A stretch of 64,000 nucleotides of DNA from Diaporthe sp. PMI_573. Taxonomy: Eukaryota > Ascomycota > Sordariomycetes > Diaporthales > Diaporthaceae. The stretch spans positions 1 to 64,000 of the forward strand of contig JAJTUP010000068.1 in NCBI GenBank assembly GCA_021399435.1. The letters run 5' to 3'. Both the position numbers and the translations under genes were made by a program. This document shows, in pieces, positions 20,821 to 30,461 of this stretch (within the stretch, counting starts at the first letter, position 1; each line of letters starts with the position of its first letter). The notes under the pieces are model-generated. The model had not been told where the DNA came from, did not search any database, and saw only the letters and a program-made list of their open reading frames with translations.

Positions 20821-21192
20821 TATTTTGCTGTTGTTAGCTGGGTTGCTAAATCAGACGAGACTGAGTCTTACGCCCCCTTGAAAGATCGACTGGTCCCTTT
20901 GATGTAAAGCAGAACGTTTATATTTATATAGAAGACATAGGGTTGGTGCCGTGATCGAGGGAATTTGTGTTTAAGGGCGTTGATTAGGGCATTATCGTAG
21001 TCAGTGATGAAGAGGGTTGGATCGTCGACCTTATACTCCCTCAGAAGGAGGTAAACTTGCTTGAGAAGCTACTAGAAGCAGCTGGATCTGATTCCGACAT
21101 TTTCAAAAAGTGCCCGATAATATTAGCCATCACCAAAATGTGCGACAAAGTATCTGCTGGGACAGAAGGGTGTTCAATAGGGATGGGCACGT

Positions 21193-21298
21193 GTTTAATA
21201 CACATGTGTATTAAACTGCTTTTTATTATAATGAAGCAGCTTTTTATTCCGAATAAAAAGCGCGCTTTTTATTGCAATATAACTACCCGTAGTTATAT
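21193..21298. repeat. Cluster of four perfect or near-perfect palindromes
   Basis: 21193-21216: 24-bp perfect palindrome around ACACATGTGT. 21239-21261: 10-bp arms with a 3-bp loop. 21252-21273: 22-bp perfect palindrome around AGCGCGCT, overlapping the previous one. 21277-21298: 10-bp arms with a 2-bp loop. Confidence 0.95.
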
Positions 21299-22790
21299 GA
21301 AGCTGCCCAAGGGTCATATAATACAAATAACCAAGCCAAATTAGGTCAACTTTTCCCCCGTTCCTTCGCTCTCTGACCCATCTTGGACCTCAAATGTGTC
21401 CACAACTGCCTCTTCTCCGTCGGAGGCGGGTTGGTGATTGAACTCGCCGATAACAGCGTCAACTTCCAGACTTGATGCGCAATGGATTTCCATATCTTTT
21501 TTTGGAGATATCTTTGATTCTAACATATAAACGCGGATGATATGTATGGATTGTGCGAAGATAAGGAGCCCTGAGCGCTGCCAATGCTTAATTGGATAAG
21601 TTCGGATAAGAATTGCAGGCATTTGATTTGCAGACATCGGCAGTGATCCCGCTGGGCGCTCACGCAGCTGTCATAGGCGCACCACAACTATTGGCGCCCT
21701 TACTACTACAATCGTGTCTACCATTGGGTCTGTGTGGCACAGTTCAGTGACTATCTTGACACCTTTTTCAGCGGAAATCGGCAGAGACGGAATCGCGAAT
21801 TTCTAGTAAATGGGGATTTGGTGGGAAAGCGCAGTCCGAATCAGAGGGTGGCCCGAATTTGGGCCGGCCACCTTGGTTCTCGGGGAATGCGAAAGTTGCC
21901 TTCATGACATGGCCCCTGTTTAATCCATGTTGATAGATTCTATCATCAATCGGCATAATCCACAAACTTTGCGAAGCCTAATTCCGTCAAACAGCTTTTT
22001 TATTATACCAAGAGTCTGTGTTGTCCAATACAGTACCATTCAAGTCTGTGAGAGACAGCATCCTCACAAATCACCAACGGAACCCAGACTCGGCTGTAAG
22101 CCATTGACCTAACTTTATCAAGGCACACAGCATCCTTTTTATTACAAGCAACACAGATGAGAAGGGCAAAGCACCCACAAAAAGCTGCGACGAAATGGTG
22201 GATAAAGCAGCCATATACGCAGCTAATGGGTACCAGGCCGGGTGAAGGGACTTCAACCTCAATGACTTGCTTGCAAGCCTCTTTTTCCCAATGAATACAC
22301 CTCTCGTACTTGGCAGTGGGGGAAAAGATCACCATGCCCAGTTTGCTTCTGGGCAGTAGGATTCAAGAATATATGCGAAAACGATCTGATACCGGTAGAT
22401 CGTACCGCTTCACGATAGGTTCGTGATGATCTTATGACCCCTCATGAATTCGTTCTTACATACTCATCCGAACTACCAATTCTTCCTACACCTTCCGAGA
22501 TGTATCACTCAACTGTCTTTTGCAGCACGATCGCCGTGTAACTGGAAACGGAAATTGTAAGAAATAAGAGATATAACTAGAAATGACACCGTGGTCTGCC
22601 AAAAGCGGCCATGCTTTGTGCGTGCGCTTTCACCTAGACGCTCTTCCCCAGGTCACTTCTCTATAAGTTCTGCTGGACCAGCTCTTCGGGAGACTTTCGG
22701 CGCTCGCTTCGCCCACTCACTCATTCCTTGAAAATCTCCAAAAAAAAAAAAAAGGTTTGACGGCTTTTCATCCCCCTCCCCCCCGAGCCA
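21299..22790. other. Gene-poor stretch with transposon debris
   Basis: No gene supported. 21835-21874 is the inverted counterpart of the Fot1-type end at 18621-18660. An A-run is present at 22740-22753. Confidence 0.5.
21835..21874 (-). repeat. Inverted counterpart of the Fot1-type terminal repeat
   Basis: On the minus strand reads AAGGTGGCCGGCCCAAATTC, then GGGCCACCCTCTGATTCGG, matching 18621-18660 in inverted orientation. Confidence 0.55.
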
Positions 22791-23085
22791 TGATTGTTAA
22801 AACGGAACTCGCCGTGCTAGGCACACTCGCCGCTCTGCTTGGAGTGGTTTCCCATCTGGCAATCTTCAATCGAATGGATTGGCGCCTGCTTGCACCTCTC
22901 CTAATCCGCCCTTGCGGTCCTCCCCTTTTTACTTATAAACTCGTTTCAGCCAGATCTTGAAAAATGTTGTAAACATCTTTTTGTCCTGGTTATGTTGTAT
23001 GGCACAGGGCTATTTACCAGCATCAGTATTGTCGGCCTGCGCCGAAAATACCGACCCAGTGTTCGGAGTGGGCCGCAAGAAATTG
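22791..23085 (+). pseudogene. Possible cytochrome P450 N-terminal remnant
   Basis: An ATG at 22791 opens a hydrophobic N-terminus (VLGTLAALLGVVSHLAIF) like the membrane anchor of fungal P450s. The frame stops at 22960, but another frame near 22990-23080 carries LYGTGLFTSISIVGLRRKY, resembling the next P450 membrane segment. No haem-binding region is present. Tentative. Confidence 0.35.
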
Positions 23086-23259
23086 CCCTTGATTTATATT
23101 TTCCAGCTGCACTCGACGAAGCTGCCTGCGATAATATGATGCTCAAAACCACAACATGAGTCTATAACTATAGGGAGTGGGTCGTTACGCAAGATGCGCT
23201 ATAAAAATACGCTAATAAACACTAATAGCCCTCAGACGGACTCCGACCTACACACGGCC

Positions 23260-23862
23260 TCTATAGCCTATAATACGAGTCTTTTGAATAATCGGGTCCG
23301 TACCCTTAAGAAGGCTAATATTGGGCTTGCCAACGGAGAGCTAAAATAAGTCGGGTACAGCTTGGAGGAGCACTTAGTATTGAGGATTCCCAGGCGATAA
23401 TCGAGGGAAAACAGAAAAGGGGAAGCGGCCAGCTGGTGAAATCGGTGGTAGCGCAGAGAAGGCGGTCCGCGGCAGACCGAGCAAACGACGATATGGCAAC
23501 TGCGGCGAGACTGGGCATTATGCAACAACTTCTCAGAAAGATATAGAAGAGTCTAGTCAGTCAGATTCTGAGTATATAATAGTACACTCTTAAGCGGTCC
23601 GCGGCAGACCGCCCAATTAGTTGGTCTGGATGGTGTAGATTGAGGTTGATTCTGCATGGCTGAAATGCTCCATTTTGGTGGGGAAGCCGATTTTCCCACC
23701 AAAAGTCAGCCACTTTAGACTGGCACTGCAGCCACGCTAACCTCTCAAAATTGACTAAGTTGATTGAAATTAAGCAATGGAGACCAGTTGGCACCAATTG
23801 GTGCCAATTATAATTGATTTATTTGCCTTGGGTGGGTGCTGGGGTTGACGAAAGTTGGCTGT
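23260..23862 (+). mobile_element. 3' fragment of a pogo-like DNA transposon
   Basis: Collinear with the 3' part of the element at 25408-27732: the coiled region, the final zinc knuckle region (now mutated: the first Cys reads Tyr and the last Cys is lost) and the SQSDSE..IIVHS end with stop at 23591-23593, then the leader-like 3' flank and most of the terminal repeat. The outermost ~45 bp are missing. Many transitions and stops. Confidence 0.8.
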
Positions 23863-23876
23863 GTGCTCATCTGCTT

Positions 23877-24746
23877 TCAATCGTCTCCGGTCACGTTCTC
23901 TGTCTCGTTTCCCTGAATCGTGTAGTACGAGTCCCTGCTGTCTGGGACCGGAGGTGATCGTAGAGGATTATGTGATATTTGGCTTCTGATGTATGCGGAA
24001 ACAGGGTTGTCATCTTCATCTATGTTGGTAAATGTTTGTCCTTGTCTTTTATCCTCTTTCCCTTTTATCCTTATCACACTTGAATTGCAGTCGGCCTTGC
24101 CACGGAGCACGTCAAGAAGTTCAACCCAAACGCCGCTTAGCAAGCACACCTCATTAAGAAGTATGTAGGTCCTAGGCAATAACTTCTCAATGTGCCGGAT
24201 GAGCTCATGACAATGTATGAAAGCACCGACCAGTGACAACTTCCTCAGGTTGGCCCAGGGAAGCGCTGCAAGTAATGGTTTAGCACTGTGATATTTCTCT
24301 TCCTCATCTCTTGCCCAAGAATTAAAGCATAGAGTTATAGATCTCAGGTTTTTGCTTTTCGCAAATAGACACGCAAGCCTGGATAGGCTGACCAGTTTTG
24401 CCGACTTCTTCTTGGTCCGGAAATCTTGCATGCCCATCTGGTAGTCGATGTTTAGTACTTCTAGGTTTTTAGCTGCGGTAAGTAGATCTCTGGTCTTCTT
24501 CTCGCCGAGTATCAGATTGTGCTCTATGTGAGGGTCCAGGCGGATGTGCAATTTGACCAGTGAGATGCCAGCTCGGACAAAGGCGTGTGGCAATTTGTAG
24601 AGAAGCTTGAGAGCTTGCTGTGGCAGACAGAGACTTTTAGGTGCCCACCATTCAGGCAATCCCTTTTTCCGGAAGAAGGCGTTAACTTGGTCGAACTCGA
24701 TGCATTCAGTGATGAACAATTCAGTTGCCTTGGGCATTCTAGCCAT
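23877..24746 (-). CDS. LRR / F-box-family-like protein, N-terminally short
   Basis: 289 residues, ATG at 24746. Contains irregular leucine-rich stretches (LLTAAKNLEVLNIDYQ, SLSRLACLFAKSKNLRSITL, LPWANLRKLSLVGAFIHCHE) as in the C-terminal half of fungal F-box proteins that recruit substrates to SCF ubiquitin ligases. No F-box is visible, so either upstream exons were missed or the 5' end was lost. It ends 14 bp from a pogo fragment. A polar, acidic tail follows the repeats. Confidence 0.5.
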   Translation of the reverse strand: MARMPKATELFITECIEFDQVNAFFRKKGLPEWWAPKSLCLPQQALKLLYKLPHAFVRAGISLVKLHIRLDPHIEHNLILGEKKTRDLLTAAKNLEVLNIDYQMGMQDFRTKKKSAKLVSLSRLACLFAKSKNLRSITLCFNSWARDEEEKYHSAKPLLAALPWANLRKLSLVGAFIHCHELIRHIEKLLPRTYILLNEVCLLSGVWVELLDVLRGKADCNSSVIRIKGKEDKRQGQTFTNIDEDDNPVSAYIRSQISHNPLRSPPVPDSRDSYYTIQGNETENVTGDD

Positions 24747-25405
24747 TGCTTTGGACTATTATTATTTTTAGGTTTCTCACGTTAAATTAACCTTCCTCGC
24801 GGTCCATGGCGAAGCAGCGGTGCCCTTCGCTTCGAGTCCGAAAACATAAGTCGTATGTATCTGGCAACAGATTACCACGTACTATAGAAGCTGTATCTGA
24901 GGAAGCCAGGGAAGACGAGGAAAAGCTGGAAAAGCTGTCGGATGTCCTTAGGTGGTAATGTGCCAAGTATTTGACGACAGGTGCAGCTACTGCCGAGATC
25001 CTGATGACGGGAAATTCCGCTATGCACAGGGGGCCCCTCTGTCTTTTCTCGATGCGTGTTGGCGGTGCGCGAGTCTCGTGGGGCGCTGGATCGGGGGCGC
25101 AACCTTGCAGAATTCAAGGTATGAGGGGTTTGTTTGTTGACTCTATATTCAACACACATATTGTTCAGATTATTGTATCGACCTTGGGCTGCTTCCTGAA
25201 GAAGCTGATCGCTAGGGGAAAGGGGCCGAGACATTACTATATTCTGGGGGGAGAGAATGTCAATAACAGTGTTTAGGTACTAATGATATAAACGATAAGT
25301 TAGAGCAAGTTAAAACGATTTTTATTATAGTTACGTTGAATGATGCTTGCTGTGGGCTCTTTATATAACAATAGATAGCAGCTATTAAAGACTTTGAGAT
25401 TTATG
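24747..25405. other. Gap upstream of the LRR-like gene
   Basis: No gene supported; may contain the eroded 5' part of the LRR-like gene. Confidence 0.4.
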
Positions 25406-25407
25406 TA

Positions 25408-25595
25408 ACGTAGGTGGACAGTCAGCCGGTCAGGACACATGCCCGGTCAGTTTTGCTAACTCTGCCAACTTTTGCCAACCCTAGCACCCACCTGAGGCCA
25501 ACATATCAATAAAAATTGGCACCAATTGGTGCCAACTGGTCCCAATTGCTCATTTTTAATTGATTTGGTCAATTTAGAGTGGTTGGGGTGGCTGC
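25408..25595. repeat. Left terminal inverted repeat of the pogo-like element
   Basis: Inverse complement of 27545-27732 with few mismatches. Contains the internal palindrome TTGGCACCAATTGGTGCCAA. Confidence 0.88.
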
Positions 25596-25729
25596 AGTGC
25601 CAGTCTGAAGTGGCTGACTTTTGGTGGGAAAATCGCGTTCCCCACCAAAATGGAGCATTTCAACCATGCAGAATCAACCTCAATCTACACCAGCCAAATC
25701 AACTATTTTGGCGGTCCGACGCGGACCGC

Positions 25730-27412
25730 TTAAGAATGTACTATTATACACTCTGAATCTGACTGACTAGACTCTTCTGCATCTTTCTCACAAGTTCTTG
25801 CGTTATGCCCAGTCTCGCCGCAGTTGCCACATCGTCGTTTGCTCGGTCCGCCGCGGTCCGCCTCCTCAGCACCACCAGCCATTTCACCAGCCGGCCGCTT
25901 CCCCTTTTGTTTTTCTTCAATTATCACCTGAGATTCCTCAATACTAAGTGCCCCTCCAAGCTGGACCCGACTTCTTTTGGCCCTCCGGCGCTTGGCGAGC
26001 CCAATATTAGCCTTCTCAAGGGTACGGACCCGATCATTCAAAAGAGTAATCTGATGCGCCATTGCTTGTGCACCCTTTGTAAACTTCTCAATTGCCTGGA
26101 TAATTGGTGTAGGGGAGCTGCCCTGATGGGCTGAGATCTTGCCCTTGATAAAACTTGATTGCTGGACAGTCTGGTGGGCATTGGAGGGTGTTTGTGATTC
26201 CCATTTCGATGGTGACACAGGGAGGGATTGTACTGGAGTTTGTAGGCGGACATCCAGCTTGGAAATGACAGAATCTGGGTTCCATGGAGAAATACCAGCC
26301 CCTCCGAACCCAGCTTTCATGTTTTCTTCCGTAAAGACCTTGTCGTGGGCTGCCTTAAACGCAATGAAGAACTCGGACTTGGTGATGTGGTTGATCGAGG
26401 CCCGGATGAAGAGGTTGATCTCATCGCCGTATGCACGCTTCAATAGCGAAAATAATGCAACGTCCAATGGCTGGAGTAGATGAGATGAATGTGGTGGCAT
26501 GCTAATAGGGATAATGTTGTTTTCCTTGCAGTACTGCTCGAACTCCGCTGATACATGGCTTTCATGTCCATCTAGGACAAGCATCCGGTATTTACCCTTG
26601 GTCCGCTTGATTGTATGCTTGTCGAAGTGCCGAATACATTCTAGACCAGTCTCGTTATCTGTCCACCCATTTGGAGTAGGCTTGATCATCCAGCTTGGTG
26701 GGAAGCCAGACTCCGTTGTCCAGTTGGCAAGGTGGTAGGCGCCCTGGACGATCACGAACGGCGGGATACACCAGCCCTTGACATTGATGCATTCAATGAC
26801 CGTGGCCTATTCACGGTTTCCAGGCTGTATAGATTTAGCCTTTCCATGCCGATCAGAGCGTGTAACAACCAGGGTTGAGGTTATCTGGCCCATCATGAAG
26901 CCAGTTTCGTCGAAGTTGTAGAGATCGTCATCTGTGATCCCATACTTGGCCATCATGTTGCGAAGTAGTCGGAACCAGTTTCCAATGACCTCAGGATCTC
27001 CGCAGAGGGCCCTCTGGTAGTCGTAAGGCCGAGAGAATCTTGTTTTCAAGCTTGGTTGTGCATCCACAAAGCGTCGTGCCCATCTGGTGCCAACAGGCTT
27101 GCCATCACGCGACGCCAGCAGGAGGTTGGCCATATCTTCCACACCAGAAAGCCGCATTGGAAATCCTCGTGCATCTTGCTCAATGATGTATTGAACAAGT
27201 GTTTGCTCTTCGACTGGCTCAAGTTTATGCTTCTCGACGCGTGATTCTTCGCGACGGGGTCGGTTGTTCATCCTGTCGTTGAGTGTACTATAAGGGATGT
27301 TGAAGATCCGTGCAGCCTGGCGTGCACTTAAGGGTTTCTTTTGATTTTTTTTGGAATTTGTGATTGCTTGAAGGGCTAGAATGATCTTGTCTTCTTTTGA
27401 GTAGATTGGCAT
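25730..27412 (-). pseudogene. Pogo-like transposase with one nonsense codon
   Basis: Frame of 561 codons including the stops. ATG at 27412 (MPIYSKEDKI). Residues ~5-49 are a Psq-type helix-turn-helix, ~64-128 a CENP-B/Tc5-type DNA-binding domain (ARGFPMRLSGVEDMA, TRWARRF), then a DDE domain: YNFDETGF, VLDGHESH and HLLQPLDV give the three acidic residues. The C-terminus has a coiled region and a CX2CX4HX4C zinc knuckle (CGNCGETGHNARTC). Odd: codon 202 (26807-26809) is TAG where the context NRE-ATVIECIN expects a Trp; a single TGG-to-TAG change explains it, and everything else is open. Cut-and-paste transposition at TA sites is known for the family. Confidence 0.9.
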
Positions 27413-27544
27413 TGTAGATGTTGAATTCTAGCGTGTTGAATATTTAAGTAGGTAGAGTGATGCGAGACTGACGCGAAAAATGGGAACGCGATCTGCACCA
27501 AAAACAAACCCGCCCACCCAAACTTTAAACTTTTAGACTGGCAT

Positions 27545-27732
27545 TGCAACTCCACCACACCTCTAAATTGACCAAATCAATTAAAAATAAGCAATTGGGA
27601 CCAGTTGGCACCAATTGGTGCCAATTTTTATTGATATGTTGGCCTCAGGTGGGTGCTAGGGTTGGCAAAAGTTAGCAGAGTTAGCAAAACTGACCGGGCA
27701 TGTGTCCTGACCGGCTGACTGTCCACCTACGT
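27545..27732. repeat. Right terminal inverted repeat of the pogo-like element
   Basis: Partner of 25408-25595; followed by the TA duplication at 27733-27734. Confidence 0.88.
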
Positions 27733-27734
27733 TA

Positions 27735-28975
27735 TATATAATTCCAGATATATGTGTTGGGCTATAATCTTGGTGTCCACCATTTCTTTTTTCGCTCAAT
27801 TGGAAGAACAGCACGAACGTCGAGGTTTGAATCAGGGGCCAGAGAGAGCCAGTTGGTCGATGTCCTATTTCCGTTCTCAAGTTGTGCCTCATATATGACG
27901 ACGTATGTTTATGACGGTGTTCCGGTACGGAGCGTCTGATTCTGGCCTCGTGCTCATCTAATTAGTTTCTCATCCTTCCAAACTTGCGCTCCAACAAGAC
28001 AGGCCCCAATACTAGTAGGAATATTCTTGATCTTTCGTATCTGAATCGTAGTTCTGTGCCCACCAATCATATTCCAAAAGTGGAGTTAAGTCATATGACT
28101 GTTTAGAATTGTCCATATCGATTGAATTTCAGATGTGTAATGATGATTTCAAGATATTTAGTACTAGGACTTGAATTATGTTTATCGTTTAGGTTTCGCC
28201 TTGAATATGGCAGATAACATGGGTTCCTTACTCCCGTATTTATAACTATATGTGTTGGTTTTCATTACTCAATTTCTTAAACCTTGAATGGCTATGCTTT
28301 ACCCTAACTCATGCTGCAACATAAACCTTAAGAGGTCACTTTCTAAATATATCTCGTTCTTTAGTATTTCTTTCCTTGTGCCACCATTAAAGACACAATG
28401 GATGTGCAAAGGATTTAGATTTGTGGCTTATGTGTTGTTGGAGGCTATGCTCTTAACACCTCTTTTCCCGATTCATCCTGATACAGAGGACTAGCTACAC
28501 CCAAGTGACCTACTCTAAGTGTTTCAGGTTGTTTACTATGACCCTATATTTAGGCCTAGTCTAGAACCTCAGCCCGCAGAGAGTAGATACAAAGCTGCGA
28601 GCTGTGCAATTAGGGTATTTGTAGAAGTACATTATCTCGTCAGAAGTGTTCCCAAAATTCTCCCAACAGACTGTACTTCTATATAATTTCGTATCGACAT
28701 ATATTTTATCGCGTGCTCTTGCAATAGCGTTAAATCTTACCTCAAACAGTCTCAAATCAAATGCTATTCACTTTCAGATATAGACTCAGTTATCAATTCA
28801 GTCGTCACAAACCGCCGGCAGACAGCACATATGGCACATATAGCAGCTAGGCGTACCAAAACTCTATATCGCGGCAAATTCAACATGTAGGGCTCTCATT
28901 CGACCTTGCACATCCTGGTGGTATGCGCCGCTGTGATCCAGAGTGGCTGCCAGGGCGGTCTAAGTACTGCCGTGT
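27735..28975. other. AT-rich gap between pogo-like and copia elements
   Basis: No gene recognised in 1.24 kb. Scattered short frames only. Confidence 0.45.
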
Positions 28976-28980
28976 AAATC

Positions 28981-29186
28981 TGTCAGATACGTCAGAGGCG
29001 AAAGTTGCCACCTGTTGCCACCTATTGCCACCTATTGCCACCTATTGCCACGAGGCTTAGCAATCAGCTTCTAGCTGATTCTATACAGAAGAGAAAGGGT
29101 ATATAAAGCTTGCCCTGAAACCTCAAGACAGAGGGGGCAAAAAAAAGACAATACAGAATATACAATTTTCACCCTAATATTTGACA
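28981..29186 (+). repeat. 5' LTR of copia copy 2
   Basis: 206 bp, TGTCAGATAC...ATTTGACA, five 10-bp tandem units in the first 100 bp. Appears the same as the 3' LTR. Confidence 0.95.
29100..29108 (+). promoter_or_regulatory. TATA box in the copia 5' LTR
   Basis: TATATAAAG about 120 bp into the LTR, present in all four LTR copies; likely drives the genomic transcript. Confidence 0.6.
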
Positions 29187-29246
29187 ATTAAGAGTCTCAC
29201 TGCCTCAACCCATTTTAATATCTTTGAGAATCCCCCTATCTTATCT

Positions 29247-30461
29247 ATGATGCTGCATAGAAAATCCCAGAAAGAAGGTCTTACGGCCACTCTTATAAAA
29301 CCTGGGGACTTCCCGGACTGGGAGCACGAATTCCTTCTTCAGGTTGACCTTTTAGGTCTGCAACAGCACCTCAAAAGAAAGATTTTCCTTGAAGAGGAAC
29401 CGGCCTTCCCAGATATCAGAAGACGCAAATACACCAAGACAACAGCAGCACAACGGACCATTCGATCAGAAACACCTGAGACTGAAGGGACCAATTCAGA
29501 TGAAATACAGGAGACAACCAATGGAACATGGTCTCTATCTGACCTAACTGACCAAGGTCAGAAGAGCTTCCAACAGGACCTCTCTTTCTATCAGCTTCAA
29601 GAAAAGTCATCAGAAAGACAGAGGAAGTCTCTAAGAACCCTCCAAGATTGGATTATCCGAACTGTCTCTCCTAGTTACATCCGGACCTGTTGTCAGCCGC
29701 GCAAGTCGATCTACGAATGGCACTACAATCTCCGTGCCCGGTGCGGGAGGTCGGAAGCAGACGAAACACGAGATGCTCGAAACACATACTTGACCCTCAT
29801 GAAAACACCTCCAAAGACCGCAACTCAAGCACTCAAATGGTTAGAAGAGTGGGAGGAAGCCTTGGCTAAAGGACAGCAACAAAAGGTCCCTGAGACCCTC
29901 TTTTGCAGCTCCTGGGCATATGACTTTCTTAACGTCTCTTCACACCTTCTCCCTGCCTGGACGGCAGCCTATGAAATTAGCCAACAAAACCTGATCCAAG
30001 ATGAATCTCTTATCTATCGAGATCTAGCGAACGCCTTCCGGAATAAGCTCAAAAATGCAGAGGCCTTACGGGGCCCAGGTCGCACGGGAAATTTCTCCCA
30101 AGGTGCATTCTCTGCGAGCTTTGCTGGGGAGGACCCCCAGGATGATGAACCAGAGGACGCTCGCATCATTGAAGGTCAGTACCGTTCTCTGAAGAAGGAA
30201 GGGCAAAGGACGAAGCGCCAGAGGCCTCCTGAAGAACAGGATAAATGCCCGGCATGCGGCCTACCCCATGTCCTTAAGAAATGCTTCTATGTTTTTCCAA
30301 ACATAGCTTGGAGAGGGTTTAGGCCTCGAGAAAAATTTCAGACAAAGGTAAAGGAAGCCCTCGAAGAAGACTTAGACCTACAGGCACAAGTGAAAGCTCT
30401 CACTCAGAAGAAGTCCAAGATCTCGCCAAAACAAGCCATCGAAGACACCTCTGACCAATGA
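29247..30461 (+). CDS. Copia Gag protein, copy 2
   Basis: 404 residues from the first ATG after the LTR. The frame is open from inside the LTR end but has no earlier ATG. A polar, acidic N-terminal half is followed by helix-rich segments and the C-terminal knuckle CPACGLPHVLKKC. Ends in UGA followed by CUC; the downstream frame is in register and open for over 1100 codons (pol). Forms the particle that packages element RNA. Confidence 0.9.
   Translation: MMLHRKSQKEGLTATLIKPGDFPDWEHEFLLQVDLLGLQQHLKRKIFLEEEPAFPDIRRRKYTKTTAAQRTIRSETPETEGTNSDEIQETTNGTWSLSDLTDQGQKSFQQDLSFYQLQEKSSERQRKSLRTLQDWIIRTVSPSYIRTCCQPRKSIYEWHYNLRARCGRSEADETRDARNTYLTLMKTPPKTATQALKWLEEWEEALAKGQQQKVPETLFCSSWAYDFLNVSSHLLPAWTAAYEISQQNLIQDESLIYRDLANAFRNKLKNAEALRGPGRTGNFSQGAFSASFAGEDPQDDEPEDARIIEGQYRSLKKEGQRTKRQRPPEEQDKCPACGLPHVLKKCFYVFPNIAWRGFRPREKFQTKVKEALEEDLDLQAQVKALTQKKSKISPKQAIEDTSDQ

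Larger units (their letters stand above)
25408..27732 (-). mobile_element. Full-length pogo-like DNA transposon (2325 bp)
   Basis: Bounded by TA duplications (25406-25407 and 27733-27734). Terminal inverted repeats begin ACGTAGGTGGACAGTCAGCC at both ends and stay similar for roughly 180-190 bp (25408 to ~25595 and ~27545 to 27732). Encodes one transposase on the minus strand. Two older fragments of the family lie at 14341-14711 and 23260-23862. Confidence 0.92.

Noticed and set aside
14341..28000. Window as a Starship-type giant element
   Set aside because: NLR and accessory cargo fit, but no DUF3435 tyrosine recombinase captain or element ends were seen in the window.
29036..29060. 10-bp tandem units in the LTRs as a CRISPR-like array
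   Set aside because: Direct tandem units without spacers, confined to the LTRs of a eukaryotic retroelement; an LTR minisatellite.
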